Positions 33,269 to 44,003 of a stretch of 64,000 nt of DNA are shown here, piece after piece. The notes under the pieces are model-generated. The model was not told the DNA's origin and did no database searches. It was given only the letters and a program-made list of their open reading frames with translations. The position numbers were made by a program, and so were the translations under genes. Origin of the DNA: Aquarana catesbeiana (Eukaryota; Chordata; Amphibia; Anura; Ranidae); assembly GCF_042186555.1 (NCBI RefSeq), contig NC_133325.1, positions 674,115,640 to 674,179,639 of the forward strand, written 5' to 3'. How positions within the stretch are numbered: position 1 is the stretch's first letter; each line of letters opens with the position of its first letter.

Positions 33269-34000
33269 CCAAGTGGGACGTGGGTGGCTAACGGACCTCT
33301 CCTGAACGTCTCTCTCTCAGACGGCGGTCAATCTGGATTGACAAGTTTATGAGCTCATCCAGCGTCTGAGGTATCCCAACACGTGCCAGTTCATCTTTGA
33401 GGGGATCAGATAACCCCAACCGTTATTGGTGACGCAAGGCAGCGTCATTCCACTCTGTATCAGAGCTCCAACGTCTTAACTCTACGGCGTAGTCTTCGCC
33501 CGCTCTGCGACCTTGCTGCAGGGAGTGCAAGGCGGCTTCAGCAGTAGCCGTTAGTTGGGGGTCCTCGTATAGCTGAGATATTGCTAGGAAGAGGTCATCC
33601 AAGGAATCCAGAGATCTGGATTTTTGCTCCAGTAAACGGTGAGCCCAAGTTTGAGGCTCGCCGATCAGTAGTGATATGACGAACCCCACCTTTGTGGCTT
33701 CCAGAGAAAACGTTCGGGTTGTAAGGCAAAATAAAGCTCACATGCATTGCGGAATGCCTGGCAACGTTCTCCAGGGAACTTTTCGGGTGTGGGTACCCTG
33801 GGCTCCGGGGGGAGCATTACTACAGAGGGTTGTGCGGAAGGGCCGGCAGACGCTGTTCCTTGAGGAGATGCTGAGAGGGCCTGGGCCTGTCCCTCTAATC
33901 TGGTATAGACTTCTTGTAGGCTTTTGACTGCCTGGGTGAGGCCCGCTAGGTGCCTACAGAGTTCATCCATGGGGGAGGTCCCCTGCTCGGACTCGGTCAT
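33269..34000 (-). pseudogene. element C Gag, frameshifted
   Basis: The start at 34000 is the ATG 13 bases inside the 5' LTR (MTESEQGTSPMDELCRHLAG). After a Pro/Ser-rich segment comes PEKFPGERCQAFRNACELYF, a frameshift near 33680, then GFVISLLIGEPQTWAHRLL, LYEDPQLTATAEAALHSL, GEDYAVELRRWSSDTEWNDAAL, a stop near 33423 and IPQTLDELINLSIQIDRRLRERD. This is the usual Ty3/gypsy gag core and homologous to the gag of element A. Confidence 0.88.
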
Positions 34001-34013
34001 GGCTGCCTGATAC
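34001..34013 (-). promoter_or_regulatory. primer-binding site, self-priming type (element C)
   Basis: On the minus strand the 13 bases between the LTR and the gag ATG read GTATCAGGCAGCC. Ten of these (ATCAGGCAGC) occur in antisense in the 3' LTR at 28735-28744, about 30 bases downstream of a TATA-like TATTTAG. The 5' LTR has one mismatch there (ATCAGGTAGC). The transcript 5' end can pair with the site, the signature of self-primed reverse transcription in the Tf1/sushi lineage. Confidence 0.6.
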
Positions 34014-34687
34014 TGTCAGGTCTCTCACTTACCAGACCGGAGAGTCCACTTGGGCAGAGGGTAGGCTCCCTTACGTATCCGACTTGCAGCCCCTGGTAGA
34101 GCAGACAGGAAGCACACGAGTGCGGAGTGGTATGAGAGCCTGTGCAGGAGTCCGTATTCCGGAAGCTAGCAGTCTTCAGACAGCAGATGATAGTCAGAGG
34201 CACAGGCAACGGATGCTGAGCAGGAGCTAAAGACAGGTCAATGCACAGGCTGGGTTTGGCAACAGGCGGGCAGCAGAGGTACAGGAGGAGCAGGCAGAAG
34301 CGAGGTCAAAACAAGCCGGGGTCAGAGGCAGGCGGAGGTCAGAAGAATCCAAAGGCAAGCGGGGTCGTCAACAGATCAGGAACTCAGGAACTCAGGAACT
34401 AGGAACAGGAAACAGGAACTAGGCACAGAGCTGTTGATCAGGTAGCACCGATCAGAGATAGCAGCAGACCTAAATACGCTGATTGGCGCCAAACGCCGCG
34501 CTTGTGCGCGCGCCGATACTCACAGACGCCCGCGCGCCCGAACGCGCCCCCGGACACCGGTGTGCACACCAGCACCACCAGGCACAGCACGGCCAGCCGG
34601 ATTAGACACGCCACTGCCCCAGAAGCACGCGCCCCAGCACGCACAGGAACGCGCGCACCGACGCCCATCCAGGTAACCTCTCTGACA
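34014..34687 (-). repeat. 5' LTR of element C
   Basis: 674 bp, the same ends as the 3' LTR and nearly identical to it. The main difference is a shorter stretch near 34655-34675 (missing about 20 bases of GCGCG-rich text). It should carry the element promoter; a TATA-like TATTTAG lies near 34470-34477. Confidence 0.9.
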
Positions 34688-34767
34688 GTGACAGGCGGTG
34701 TCGCAGAGGCAGAGTAAGTTTTGTTGCTAGCCCGGGGGGAGTAGATATGGTCTGGGGAGAGGGAGCA

Positions 34768-34999
34768 GCCAGAAAGTCAGTGGATAGTGTATTGTGTGTA
34801 GTGGTCAGTGTGTAGTGTAGTGGTCAGTGTATAGTGTAGTGGTCAGTGTGTAGTGTAATGGTCAGTGTGTAGTGGTCAGTGTGTAGTGTAGTGGTCAGTG
34901 TGTAGTGGTCAGTGTAGTGGTCAGTCTGTAGTGGTCAGTGTAGTGGTCAGTGTGTAGTGTAGTGGTCAGTGTGTAGTGGTCAGTGTGTAGTGTAGTGGT
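34768..34999. repeat. tandem repeat GTGTAGTGTAGTGGTCA
   Basis: Irregular tandem units of 10-17 bp built from GTGTAGTG and GTGGTCA. It continues directly into the AGGACCCACAGGTCAGTGGCC array. No gene. Confidence 0.85.
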
Positions 35000-35335
35000 C
35001 AGCAGGACCCACATGCCATGGTCGGTTCCCAGCAGGACCCACAGGTCAGTGGCCAGCAGGACCCATAGGCTATTGTCCGCTCCCAGCAGGACCCACAGGT
35101 CAGTGGCCAGCAAGACCCACAGGTCAGTGGCCAGCAGGACCCACAGGTCAGTGGCCAGCAGGACCCACAGGTCTGCAGCCAGCTCCCAGCAGGACCCACA
35201 GGTCAGTGGCCAGCGGGACCCACAGGTCCGCAGCTTGTGGGTCCTGCTGGGAGCTGGCCACTGACGTGTGGGTCCTGCTGGCCACTGACCTGTGGGTCCT
35301 TCTGGCCACTGACCTGTGGGTCCTACTGGCCACTA
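35000..35335. repeat. minisatellite and its inverted copy (palindromic array)
   Basis: Units of about 24 bp (AGCAGGACCCACAGGTCAGT + GGCC) run in tandem from 35000 to about 35232. From about 35234 the same unit runs in reverse complement (TGTGGGTCCTGCTGGGAGCT) to 35335. The junction makes a long hairpin. Reading frames on both strands here are periodic artefacts. A TAGGGTGACCAGA end, typical of hAT-type elements, follows at 35339. Confidence 0.85.
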
Positions 35336-35729
35336 GCCTAGGGTGACCAGAAGTCCCCAGCACCGCCGGATTACAAATATCTCCCGCTTCACTGCCACTG
35401 TGTGCAGTCTATCATAGGAGCCCATATCCAGGAGGCGTTACTTCGTATGACAGCGGCCACCAAGTAAGTGGGAGATCCCTGCTCTGTGTAATCCAGCGGC
35501 GCTCACCTCCTTTTCGTGCATGATTGTGTGGACAGGGCCCCAGTGCACTGTATTGCCCAGGGGCCTATAATGCTCTTAAGATGGCACTGCGTACATTGAT
35601 ATCCCGTGATGGCAGATAGCACATGTTGACACACTGTGTGCATCTTCAAAATTTGGCTTTTAAAAAAACTTTAAAACTTGATTTAAAATTAAAAAATTCC
35701 TGGACAAAACGGTACAATTTTTGTGTGTT

Positions 35730-36966
35730 CTATATTCTGCCTAAAACATCAATGATGTTCTTCATTTTTTGTTGACTATCATTGATGTTTTCCTTTATCT
35801 TTTCTAAATCACGATTGCACACCATGATCTCCCAGATGAGGACGTGTGCACTTGCACTGGTGAAATGAGTTTCTTCTTCCACAACATCCACATCACCTAA
35901 AATTAAAAAACACACCATGTATTATAAATATGCAGGCATACATCTATTACCTGAAGCTGTGGTCTCAGACATTCACCTGTTGTGGTCACTATTTCAACCA
36001 CGTCATGAACCTCTCCTCCCTCCACACCTTCAGGTTGTGGTGTGGTGACTTCCCCTTCTTTAGGAGGTTGGGGGTACCTGGTGTCCTGAGATGTCCCGAG
36101 TCTTTTCTCCCCTATGTGAATACAAAAAAGGTATAATTAGCATACCAATGATGACAATTGTCATCAAATTGTCTGTTTTGGGAGAGTTCCAAGCTGAAGA
36201 CATGCTTTTTTCCCTTTGTTAAAGCTGGAATACTTACCTTTTTTGGTAAAGTATCACACATGTAGACACCCCTAGTATCCACTGGAGCACCTGTGTGGGA
36301 CACCCTAAAAAGGGTGTTCTGGTGTCCCACACTAGTGCTCCTGCGTCCAGATGTGTAAACAGCTGCTGAGTTTCCTCTCCTTACACTGAATCAAGTTTGC
36401 ATTTCATTCTAGTTACAAACCCATCTAGACAACAAATTTCTTTTAATACAAATAGGCCTGAACAAATGTAGTTAACCTGCATCTGCCAAAAACATTAGTG
36501 GGCGAATGAACGACGTTTACTACGAACGATTACTGTGCCCATGAACCTGAAACTTGCCATTTTAGACGCCATTTTAAACTGTACAACAGTATAAAGAAAA
36601 GCACATGGAGCAGCATGCAAGTAATAATAATATGAACACAAGACAAAATACTTTTTTGCAGCACTCTCTTGATTCTTCTGTACTGATCGTGCTCCCTCAA
36701 TTTGAGGTCTGACCATCGTTTCCTCAGTTAACCTTCTGCAGACTTTTCACAACTTTACTCATGATTTTGGCCTTTCTCACATTTGGGTTTCTGTATGGTC
36801 CATATTTCCCATCTTAGTTGGCCCTCTTCAAGATGTCCACCATCTCCACCATCTCTACAAAGGACATATTTGAGGCCTTAATTCTCCTGAATCGGGATGT
36901 TTGTGGCTCCAGGCTTTTCTCGTTGTTGGTGCTCTCCTCTGCATGCCCCTGCTCTGTCTCCGCCAT
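35730..36966 (-). pseudogene. Harbinger Myb/SANT-like DNA-binding protein (copy 1), broken
   Basis: The Myb-like partner of Harbinger transposase binds element ends and helps nuclear import, as known for zebrafish and other Harbinger systems. Exon 1 (36966 to about 36653) reads TSRFRRIKASNMSF, MVDILKRAN, then a stop, DGKYGPYRNPNVRKAKIMSK and further stops. Exon 2 (about 36108-35975) reads EGEVTTPQPEGVE-type acidic sequence. Exon 3 (about 35898-35730) reads IMVCNRDLEKIKENIND and KMKNIIDVLGRI, a short coiled-coil-like tail. Several stops break exon 1. It corresponds exon for exon to the copy at 45642-46951. Confidence 0.75.
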
Positions 36967-37258
36967 GTGCTCTCCCACTCCACCGAAATAGAAGGGGCTG
37001 GGAATATACTAGAAAGAAGGTCAGGGGCAGGCGGAGTTTCACACATGCGCAGTGTACATAAAGTGTAACACGCGTGCGTCATACATACGATCTGTGAGCA
37101 GAGGACGGAGTAGCGTAAGCGCCGATCGTGCTAACGAAGGTACAATTTTAACTTGGGGCATCAGTGGACTATACTGCTTATAGTTTGAGGCCTATATTGG
37201 GACAAGATTAGGAGAGTTTGGCCTGACATTAGGGTTTGTCTTGTGTTGTGTCTTGCAG

Positions 37259-37701
37259 AAAAAATAGATAGATTCAATGATCATGACTTCCTCCCTAGCT
37301 ACATTGATAAATACAGGGAGCTGCCCTGTCTGTGGCAAGTGAAACACCCATTTTATAATAATAAAATAAAGAGGAAGGCAGCGCTGGATCAACTGTTGGA
37401 ATTGGTGAAGCCGGTGATTTCCACGGCAACCATCCCCTATTTGAAGTGCAAAATTGGTGGCCTGAGGAGCACATATAATAGGGAGCGCAAAAAGGTCCAG
37501 GATTCCATGAGATCAGTAGCAGCAGCAGATGACGTTTATGTCCCCAGACGCTGGTACTATGACAGACTGCGATTTTTGTCAGACCAGACTGAAATCAGGC
37601 CATCACTCTCAACCCTTCCTTCCACTTTTCCTTCCACTCTTCCTTCCACCTCAGATAAGAGCACTGTGCAGCATTACAGGCCTCCTCAGACCACTGCCTA
37701 G
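37259..37701 (+). pseudogene. Harbinger MADF-domain protein exon (copy 1)
   Basis: After an acceptor (GTGTCTTGCAG, ending 37258) the frame is open for about 147 codons: FLPSYIDKYRELPCLWQVKH, KRKAALDQLLELVKPV, KIGGLRSTYNRERKKVQDS, YVPRRWYYDRLRFLSDQTE, then a Ser/Thr/Pro repeat (STLPSTFPSTLPST). The pattern of aromatic residues is that of the MADF DNA-binding domain. The continuing exon seen in the other copy (EDLSQEEA...) is absent; a stop follows the repeat. It is divergent from the Myb-like gene with about 290 bp between them. Confidence 0.75.
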
Positions 37702-37779
37702 ATCACTGTGCAGCATTACAGTGAATGACAAAAGCTCATATCATTGCATGACCTACTTCTACTGCCTTTTGTAGAACAT

Positions 37780-38208
37780 AATAAAACCCTCCAGAGTGAC
37801 ACCATGTCCACATCCCTGGCTGTCCTTGCCCTCTTTAATCTACTCGGCCACCTTTAGGACTTTAAACAGAACACTATCTACCAAGACCTTGCCACAATTG
37901 CACAGAAGATGAAAGGGAATATAGACCAGCGTTTTGCTTCATTCTTAGATCTAACTGATGTATTCTCGCCACTTGCAGCAGTTGCTTGCTTTGTCAACCC
38001 TACTGTCTGTGAAACCCTTCTTAATGTGGCAGATGAGAATATTCAGGAACTGCTTAAAAAAAAGCCAGAGGAGTATGCCGTAAGAAAATCGACATTGCCC
38101 CGCATACAGAGAGGGTATTCAGTGTCACAGGTGACCAGAGACCAGGGGAATAGAGCAAGGGTCATGTTGGCACAAAGTGGTTTCCTTAAATTGAATCGAA
38201 ACAAATAG
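37780..38208 (+). pseudogene. hAT/ZBED-like transposase C-terminal fragment
   Basis: Two pieces in one frame region: SLAVLALFNLLGHL, a stop, then KMKGNIDQRFASFLDLTD, PLAAVACFVNPTVCETLL, NIQELLKKKPEEYAVR. The run RFASFLD...FVNPTVCE looks like the region before the dimerisation domain of ZBED/hAT transposases; this is from memory and not searched. No N-terminal part is present. Confidence 0.4.
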
Positions 38209-38241
38209 AAGTGTTTTATTCTCCAGGTATTTCTATTCCTA

Positions 38242-40080
38242 AACGCCCATACACATGATCTGACTTTTTGACAACAAACATGCAAATTAGCTGTTTTGGG
38301 GCAACATCCGACCGTGTGTACGCTCCATCAGACAAACTTTTTCGTTTTTCATCGGACTTTTGTTGGCTGTGCGAATGGACAAACTTTCCGGCAACAAAAG
38401 TCCGATTGAGCAAAGTCCGATCATGTGTACACAAAGCCATCGGACTTTTGTACAAACTACAGTACCTGCCCGTGAGAATGTTTCCAGCGATCCCATCGTT
38501 CTCAGCGAAAGGGTACTGTACATCTCACGCTGGCTGCAATAGGAAAAACACATTTTCCTATTGCAGCGAGCATGAGAGGGAATTCCCCTCTGGGAGCATA
38601 CCAGGCCCTTAGGCCTGGTATGGACTTTAAGGGGAACCCCCTATGCCGAAAAAACAATGTAGGGGTCCCCCCAAAATCCATACCAGACCCTTATCCGAGC
38701 ACACAGCCCGGCCGGTCAGGAAAGGAGGTGGGGACGAGCAAGCGCCCCCCCCCCTGAGCCGTACCAGGCCCTCAACATGGGGGGTGGGCGCTTTGGGGCA
38801 GGGGGGAGCCCTGCGGCCCCCCACCCCAAAGCACCTTGTCCCCATGTTGATGAGGACAAGGGCCTCTTACCGACAACCCTGGCCATTGGTTGTCGGGGTC
38901 TGCGGGCGGAGGGCTTATCGGAATCCAGGAGCCCCCTTAAATAAGGGAGCCCCCAGATCCCGGCCCCCCACCCTATGTGAATGAGTATGGGGTACATCGT
39001 ACCCCTACCAATTCACCTAGGGAAAAAAAAGTGTCAATAAAAAAACACACTACACAGGTTTTTAAAGTAATTTATTAGGCAGCTCCAGGGGTCTTCTTCC
39101 GACTTCGGGGGTCTTCTTCTGACTTCTCCGCTCTCTCCGGCCTCTTCTCCCAGTGTCCGGTTCTTCTCCCGCTCTCCGACCTCTTCTCCCAGTGTCCCGT
39201 TCTTCTCCTGCTCTCCGTTTCTTCTGCGGGGCTCTTCTGCCCTCCCCTCATACCAGACCCCTGGAGGGGAACCCATGCCGGTTTGTTATTTAAAATTTGG
39301 CGTGGAGTTCCCCCTCATGATTCATACCAAACACCTGTTGGCAATGCTTGACGCTCATCGTGAAAGGAAAAAACACATTTTTCCTTTCCCAATGAGCAAG
39401 CCAGCTCGGTGCTGGCTCCCACGACGGGGCTCACAGATGTTAAATCTCGCCTATACAGAAGTTGACCAAAGGGGGGCAGTAAAGAGCTGAAAAAACACGT
39501 GATTTGGTGAAAGTTGGATGAAAAAGTCCTGCCGTGTGTATGCTTAATTAGTTTAAGGCCAATGCCCTTTTTACAAAAATCCACGGGAAAGTTTGTACGA
39601 AATCCTATCGTGTGTATGAGGCTATACACACGATCAGACTTTGTACAAACTTTCCCATGGATTTTTGTACAAAGGGCATTGGCCGTAAACTAATTAAGCA
39701 TACACACGGCAGGACTTTTTTGGCAACAAACACGAACGTAGTGACGTTTCAACGTACTGACGACACTTCAAAAAGAGGACGTTCAATTCTCCGGCGCCAC
39801 CCTTTGGTCAACTTGTGTATTGTTGTCTGATCTTTTGCATTGGTTCTGAGCATGCGTGTTTGTAGTTTGTACAAAAGTCAGATGGTTTTGTGTACACACG
39901 ATCAGACTTTGCTCCATCAGACGTTTGTTGCCGGAAAGCTTGTCCATTCGCACAGCCAACAAAAGTCCGATGAAAAACTAAAAAGTTTGTCCAATGGAGC
40001 ATACACACGGTCGGATGTTGCCTTAAAACAGCTAATTTGCATGTTTGTTGTCAAAAAGTCTTATCGTGTGTACGGGCCTT
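38242..40080. mobile_element. composite foldback element (AACGCCCATACACATGATC ends)
   Basis: Ends AACGCCCATACACATGATC (left) and AAGGCCCGTACACACGAT (complement of the right) with about 100 bp of inverted similarity (TTTTTGACAACAAACATGC mirrored). Inside are the same GC-rich modules as in the 6845-8811 element (38570-39060) and a second palindrome centred near 39620, where two ends meet around TA. It therefore looks like two related elements joined tail to tail. Reading frames are palindrome artefacts. Confidence 0.65.
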
Positions 40081-40371
40081 AACATAAGAAGCATACCTAA
40101 TACTTGTGGGTTGTGCTTATTGCGATAGGAAGAATCAATATTTTCAACAACAGTTTTAATTGTCAATTTAAATTCATAGGAAAAATGCACTGGCTACATC
40201 AACAAATGCCATTAGTATGTGGATCTATAACAACCACCACTTTTTATCAACTCCTCTCTCTCTTAGCATTGACAAATTTGACAATAGAGTTAAATATCAC
40301 ACTAAAAAGGAAACTAGATCAGTAACTGTCAAAAAGGGCAGTCACCCAGTCATGTGACAATAGCAAATTAA

Positions 40372-41309
40372 CCACTTCAGCCCCGGAAGAATTTAACCCA
40401 TTCCTGACCAGGCCATTTTTTTGAGATACGGCACTGCGCTGCTTTAACTGACAACTGCACGGTCGTGCTATGTTGTACCCAAACAAAATTGCTGTCCTTT
40501 TTTCCCCACAAATAGAGCTTTCTTTTGGTGGTATTTGATCACCTCTGCGGTTTTAATTTCTTGCACTATAAACAAAAAAAGAGCGACAATTTTGAAAAAA
40601 ACACAATATTTTGTACTTTTTGCTATAATAAATATCCCAATTTTTTTTTTTTTTTTTAAACAAATTTTTACCTAGTTTAGGCTGATATGTATTCTTCCAC
40701 ATATTTCTATTAAAAAAAAAAATCGCAATAAGCGTATATTGATTGGTTTGTACAAAAGTTATAGCGTCTACAAAATAGGGCATAGAACTATGGCATTTTT
40801 ATATTATTTTAATTTTTTTACTAGTAATGGCGGTGATCAGTGATTTTTATCATGACTGCGACATTGCAGGGGACAGATTGGACACTTTTGACACTTTTTT
40901 GGGATCAGTGACATTTATACAGCGATCAGAGCTAAAAATAGCCATTGATTACTGTATAAATGTCATTGGCAGGGAAGGGGTTAACACTAGGGGGCGATCA
41001 AGGGGTTAACTGTGTTCCCTAGGTGTGTTCTAACTGTGAGGGGATGGGATTGACTAGGGGAGGAGACAGATAGGTGTCCCTACTTAGTAGGAGCACACGA
41101 TCTGTCTCTACTCCCCAGAGAGAACTGGGATTTGTGTGTTTACACACACAGATCCCGGTTCTCGCTCCATCAAGTGCGCATCGCCACCGGGGACAGGCTG
41201 CAGGCACGCGCCTGCTGAAGCGTCTTAAAAAGCCGACGTACAGCTACCACAGCTCGCGCAGGGGAGCCAACCTGCGGCAGTATAACTGCGGCGGCTGGTC
41301 CGGAAGCGG
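40372..41309. mobile_element. TTAA-flanked non-autonomous element, best-preserved copy
   Basis: TTAA at 40368-40371 and 41310-41313 flank ends CCACTTCAGCCCCGG and CCGCTTCCGGACCAG (complement of the right). 938 bp, no coding sequence. Inner blocks CACAAATAGAGCTTTC, AGCGACAATTTTGAAAAA and TGATTACTGTATAAATG recur in the copies at 1616, 12108, 13221 and 58016. Confidence 0.8.
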
Positions 41310-41873
41310 TTAATATTCGCTATTGTCTTCCTGATTCTCCTCCCGGCCAATCAGGAAGCGAGTTCTGATACGCGATCCTATTGGCCGCAAAGAAGGAGGA
41401 GGGAGGAGATGCAGGGGAAGCCGCTGTAAAGCACCAGGAGGAGGAGTCGCCACCCGGAGGAAGCTCAGGCTGCCCCCGACGCAGATGGGGTAAGTGCAGG
41501 GCTTACGGACTGACCGCCGACCGGGGGGGGGGGTTGTCTGTGCCTTTGTACCACCAGCCGCCACTGATATAACGACTAAATCTGTGTCTGTAGTGCATGT
41601 TCAAACCTCAATATATATTAAGGTTATAAATAATAAAATATTTGATTTTTCACTCCAGGAGTACTGTATAAAATGAGTTTGGAAATTGTAGAGAAATGCT
41701 TAAATAAACCATTACAATTTAACTACACCTCATTAGATTTTAGTCAACTAAAATGATTTTAGTAGATTCAAATGTACTGGAGATTTAGTCGACTAAATAC
41801 TACTAAAACTAAAACAACTGGAAAAGACTAAAACGGGACTAAAACTAAAATGCTATTTTAGTCAAAAGACTTA
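41310..41873. other. unassigned sequence with ACTAAAACTAAAA block
   Basis: No gene. It is GC-rich at 41330-41560 with a G homopolymer near 41522. At 41730-41870 there is a block of ACTAAAACTAAAA and TTTTAGTCGACTAAA words. The same words resume at 50483 (GACTAAAACTAGA), showing that the Harbinger copy inserted into this block. Confidence 0.5.
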
Positions 41874-42656
41874 TGCTCCATACACACGGTCGGATTTTCC
41901 GATGGAAAATGTCCGATCGGAGCGTGTTGTCGGAAATTCCGACCGTGTGTGGGCTCCATCGGACATTTTCCATCGGATTTTCCGACACACAAAGTTTGAG
42001 AGCAGGCTATAAATTTTTCCGACAACAAAATCCGATCGCGTCAATTCCGACCATGTGTGGCCTGTTCCGACGCACAAAGTGCCACGCATGCTCAGAAGAA
42101 ATTCCGAGACGGAACAGCTCGGTCTGGTAAACTTAGCGTTCGCAATGGATACTGCTCTTTCGTCACGCTGCAATGTTAAAAATGGTTTAATACAGCGCAC
42201 TCTCTTCTTCTTTATAATGTGAGAAGAATGAAGTCGTTTTCTGCTCATATTCACACAGACTTCTCACAAACTTCTTTCTTTACTATTTATCGGGATTCCC
42301 TCAATATATTTTGATTTGTCACATCTGACAACATTATTTTTGTGTTGTATTTTTTTTTTTTTTGGTTTTAAGGCAGATTTTTTTTTTTTGGTTTGTATTT
42401 TTTTCAAGGCTGATCTTTGTTTTATTGTATTTTTAGTTTTACCCCAGAATATTTTTGTGTGTGTTTTGTGTGTCAAGTTACCACAACACCATTGATATGT
42501 TTAATCTGTAGGAGATTGTTTGGTGTTGTTGTCTCTTGTTAATTTCACATTGTACTTTAGAAATGTACCTGAATCGTCACCAACAAACTGTCCTTTTTGA
42601 ATGAAAACACACATAGGAGAGTATAATTTAAAAAAAAATTTCATTTATTAAGGGCT

Positions 42657-42920
42657 CACAACTAAACAAAGAGGGAGGCAACGCTGGAGAAACAGCAGAA
42701 GTGGGTGAAGCCTTGGACCCCCAGGGCACACATCAACTATTTTCAAGCAAAATTGGTGGCCTGAGGAGTCCTTATCTAAGAGTGCAGACTGGTCCAGAAG
42801 TCCCAGAGATCCGGAAAGCAGCAAATGGCATCTGTGTCCCCAGGCTGTGGTCATACAAGAGACTGCATCTTTTGACAGACCAGACTGAACCCAGGGTCAT
42901 CACTCTCTTGTCTTCCTTCC
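42657..42920 (+). pseudogene. inverted partial copy of the MADF exon
   Basis: On the plus strand, opposite to the MADF gene it abuts, one frame reads KIGGLRSPYLRVQ, GICVPRLWSYKRLHLLTDQTE. This matches KIGGLRSTYLRERKK, VYVPRLWYYERLRFLSNHTE in the exon at 43642-44003. About 80% of the bases agree by eye. It forms an inverted repeat with that exon, spaced by about 0.8 kb. Confidence 0.7.
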
Positions 42921-43373
42921 ACGCCTCCTTCCACGCTGTGGCTCTGGTGGTGGAGTTGTGGCAGCAGGAGGAGGAGGGGCCAACTCACTCAGGTGGGTAT
43001 TGGGTGTTAGTTCCCCACTCACCCCCTTACTTAGGACTTTATACAGAAGGTCCTCACATAGCTTGCATTGACCCTCCTGCATGCCCTGCAGTTTTGTGGC
43101 AGCCATGCAGGCAAAGGCCTCTTCAGGAGTGGGTAAGGCTCTGAGGGACGCAGAAGCCTCCTGAATGAGCCTGAGCGCTGAATCCTGCATGCGATTCGCC
43201 TTCCTCACTCTTTTGTAGGGAAGGCGGAGGGGAGGAACCTGCGATTCGGTCAGGCTTCGACTTGTCCCTGGCTTCTCCTGGCTGACACTTAGCCCCGCCT
43301 CCTCCTGGCTGCCACATTCCACAGCCTCCTCCTGTGTGCCACATTCCACAGCCTCCTCCTGGCTGAGGTCTTC
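42900..43373 (-). pseudogene. Harbinger MADF protein, last exon (copy 2)
   Basis: After an acceptor (TTTCATACACAG) the exon starts EDLSQEEAVECG, with a near-tandem GTQEEAVECGSQEEA, then a basic KRVRKANRMQDSALRLIQ, LPTPEEAFACMAATKLQGM, CKLCEDLLYKVLSKG, and ends QRGRRRGRKTRE with a stop at 42900. The second half resembles the helical C-terminal region (BESS-like) common in MADF proteins; that is a family-level inference. The exon itself is open, but the gene upstream is disrupted, so the whole is called a pseudogene. Confidence 0.65.
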
Positions 43374-44003
43374 CTGTGTATGAAAAAGGGACATTGTTTT
43401 AGTATTTTTTTCATCAATCACTCACAATTTTCACCTCCTGACTGTTGCAAATTGAATGTTAACAAATATAACAGACTATCATTCTGAGCCCAGCATTTTT
43501 CATTCTTGTCCCAATTTTGGGTGCCCACTACTGTCTATTGATATGTAAAACACTTTTTCCAATCAGCAATTAGTGATCAATAATAACATCTAGTAAACAT
43601 AATTTATTTATTGACCAGAAATCTGTAGAACAATGCTATACCTGACTCCAGCTGGGCTCCTTCACTTCTTCCTGGCTGGAAGGCATAGGTTGGACATCTG
43701 AAGCCTCAGCTGGGGTGGAAGGAAGAGTGGAAGGAAGAGTGGAAGGAAGAGTGGAGAGGGATTCCCTGACTTCAGTGTGGTTTGACAGAAATCGCAGTCT
43801 CTCATAGTACCACAGCCTGGGGACATAAACGATATCTGCTCCAGCTATGGATCTCTGGGAATCCGTGACCTTCTTGCGCTCCCTTAGATAAGTGCTCCTC
43901 AGGCCACCAATTTTGGTTTTTAAATAAGGGGTGGTTGCTGTGGGGACTACCGGCTTCACCAACTCCAGCAGTTTCTCCAGCGCTGCCTGCCTCTTTTGTT
44001 TAT

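Larger units (their letters stand above)
28312..34687 (-). mobile_element. complete Ty3/gypsy chromovirus-type retrotransposon (element C)
   Basis: Two LTRs (34014-34687 and 28312-29006) enclose gag, protease, reverse transcriptase, RNase H, integrase and a chromodomain, all on the minus strand. The whole is flanked by the 5-bp duplication GTGAC at 28307-28311 and 34688-34692. It is 6.4 kb including a 692-bp solo LTR plus 5-bp duplication, so about 5.7 kb originally. By eye the LTRs differ at about eight bases and two indels, indicating a fairly recent insertion. The internal frames are nevertheless broken in many places. Confidence 0.95.
35595..37720. mobile_element. Harbinger copy 1, fragment with Myb-like and MADF genes
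   Basis: Sequence from 35595 (downstream of the Myb-like gene) to about 37720 matches the middle of the copy at 41874-50480: a Myb-like gene pointing left and a MADF gene pointing right, head to head. The transposase and both termini are missing. On the left it stops near tandem repeats; on the right it passes into a hAT-like transposase fragment. Confidence 0.8.
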
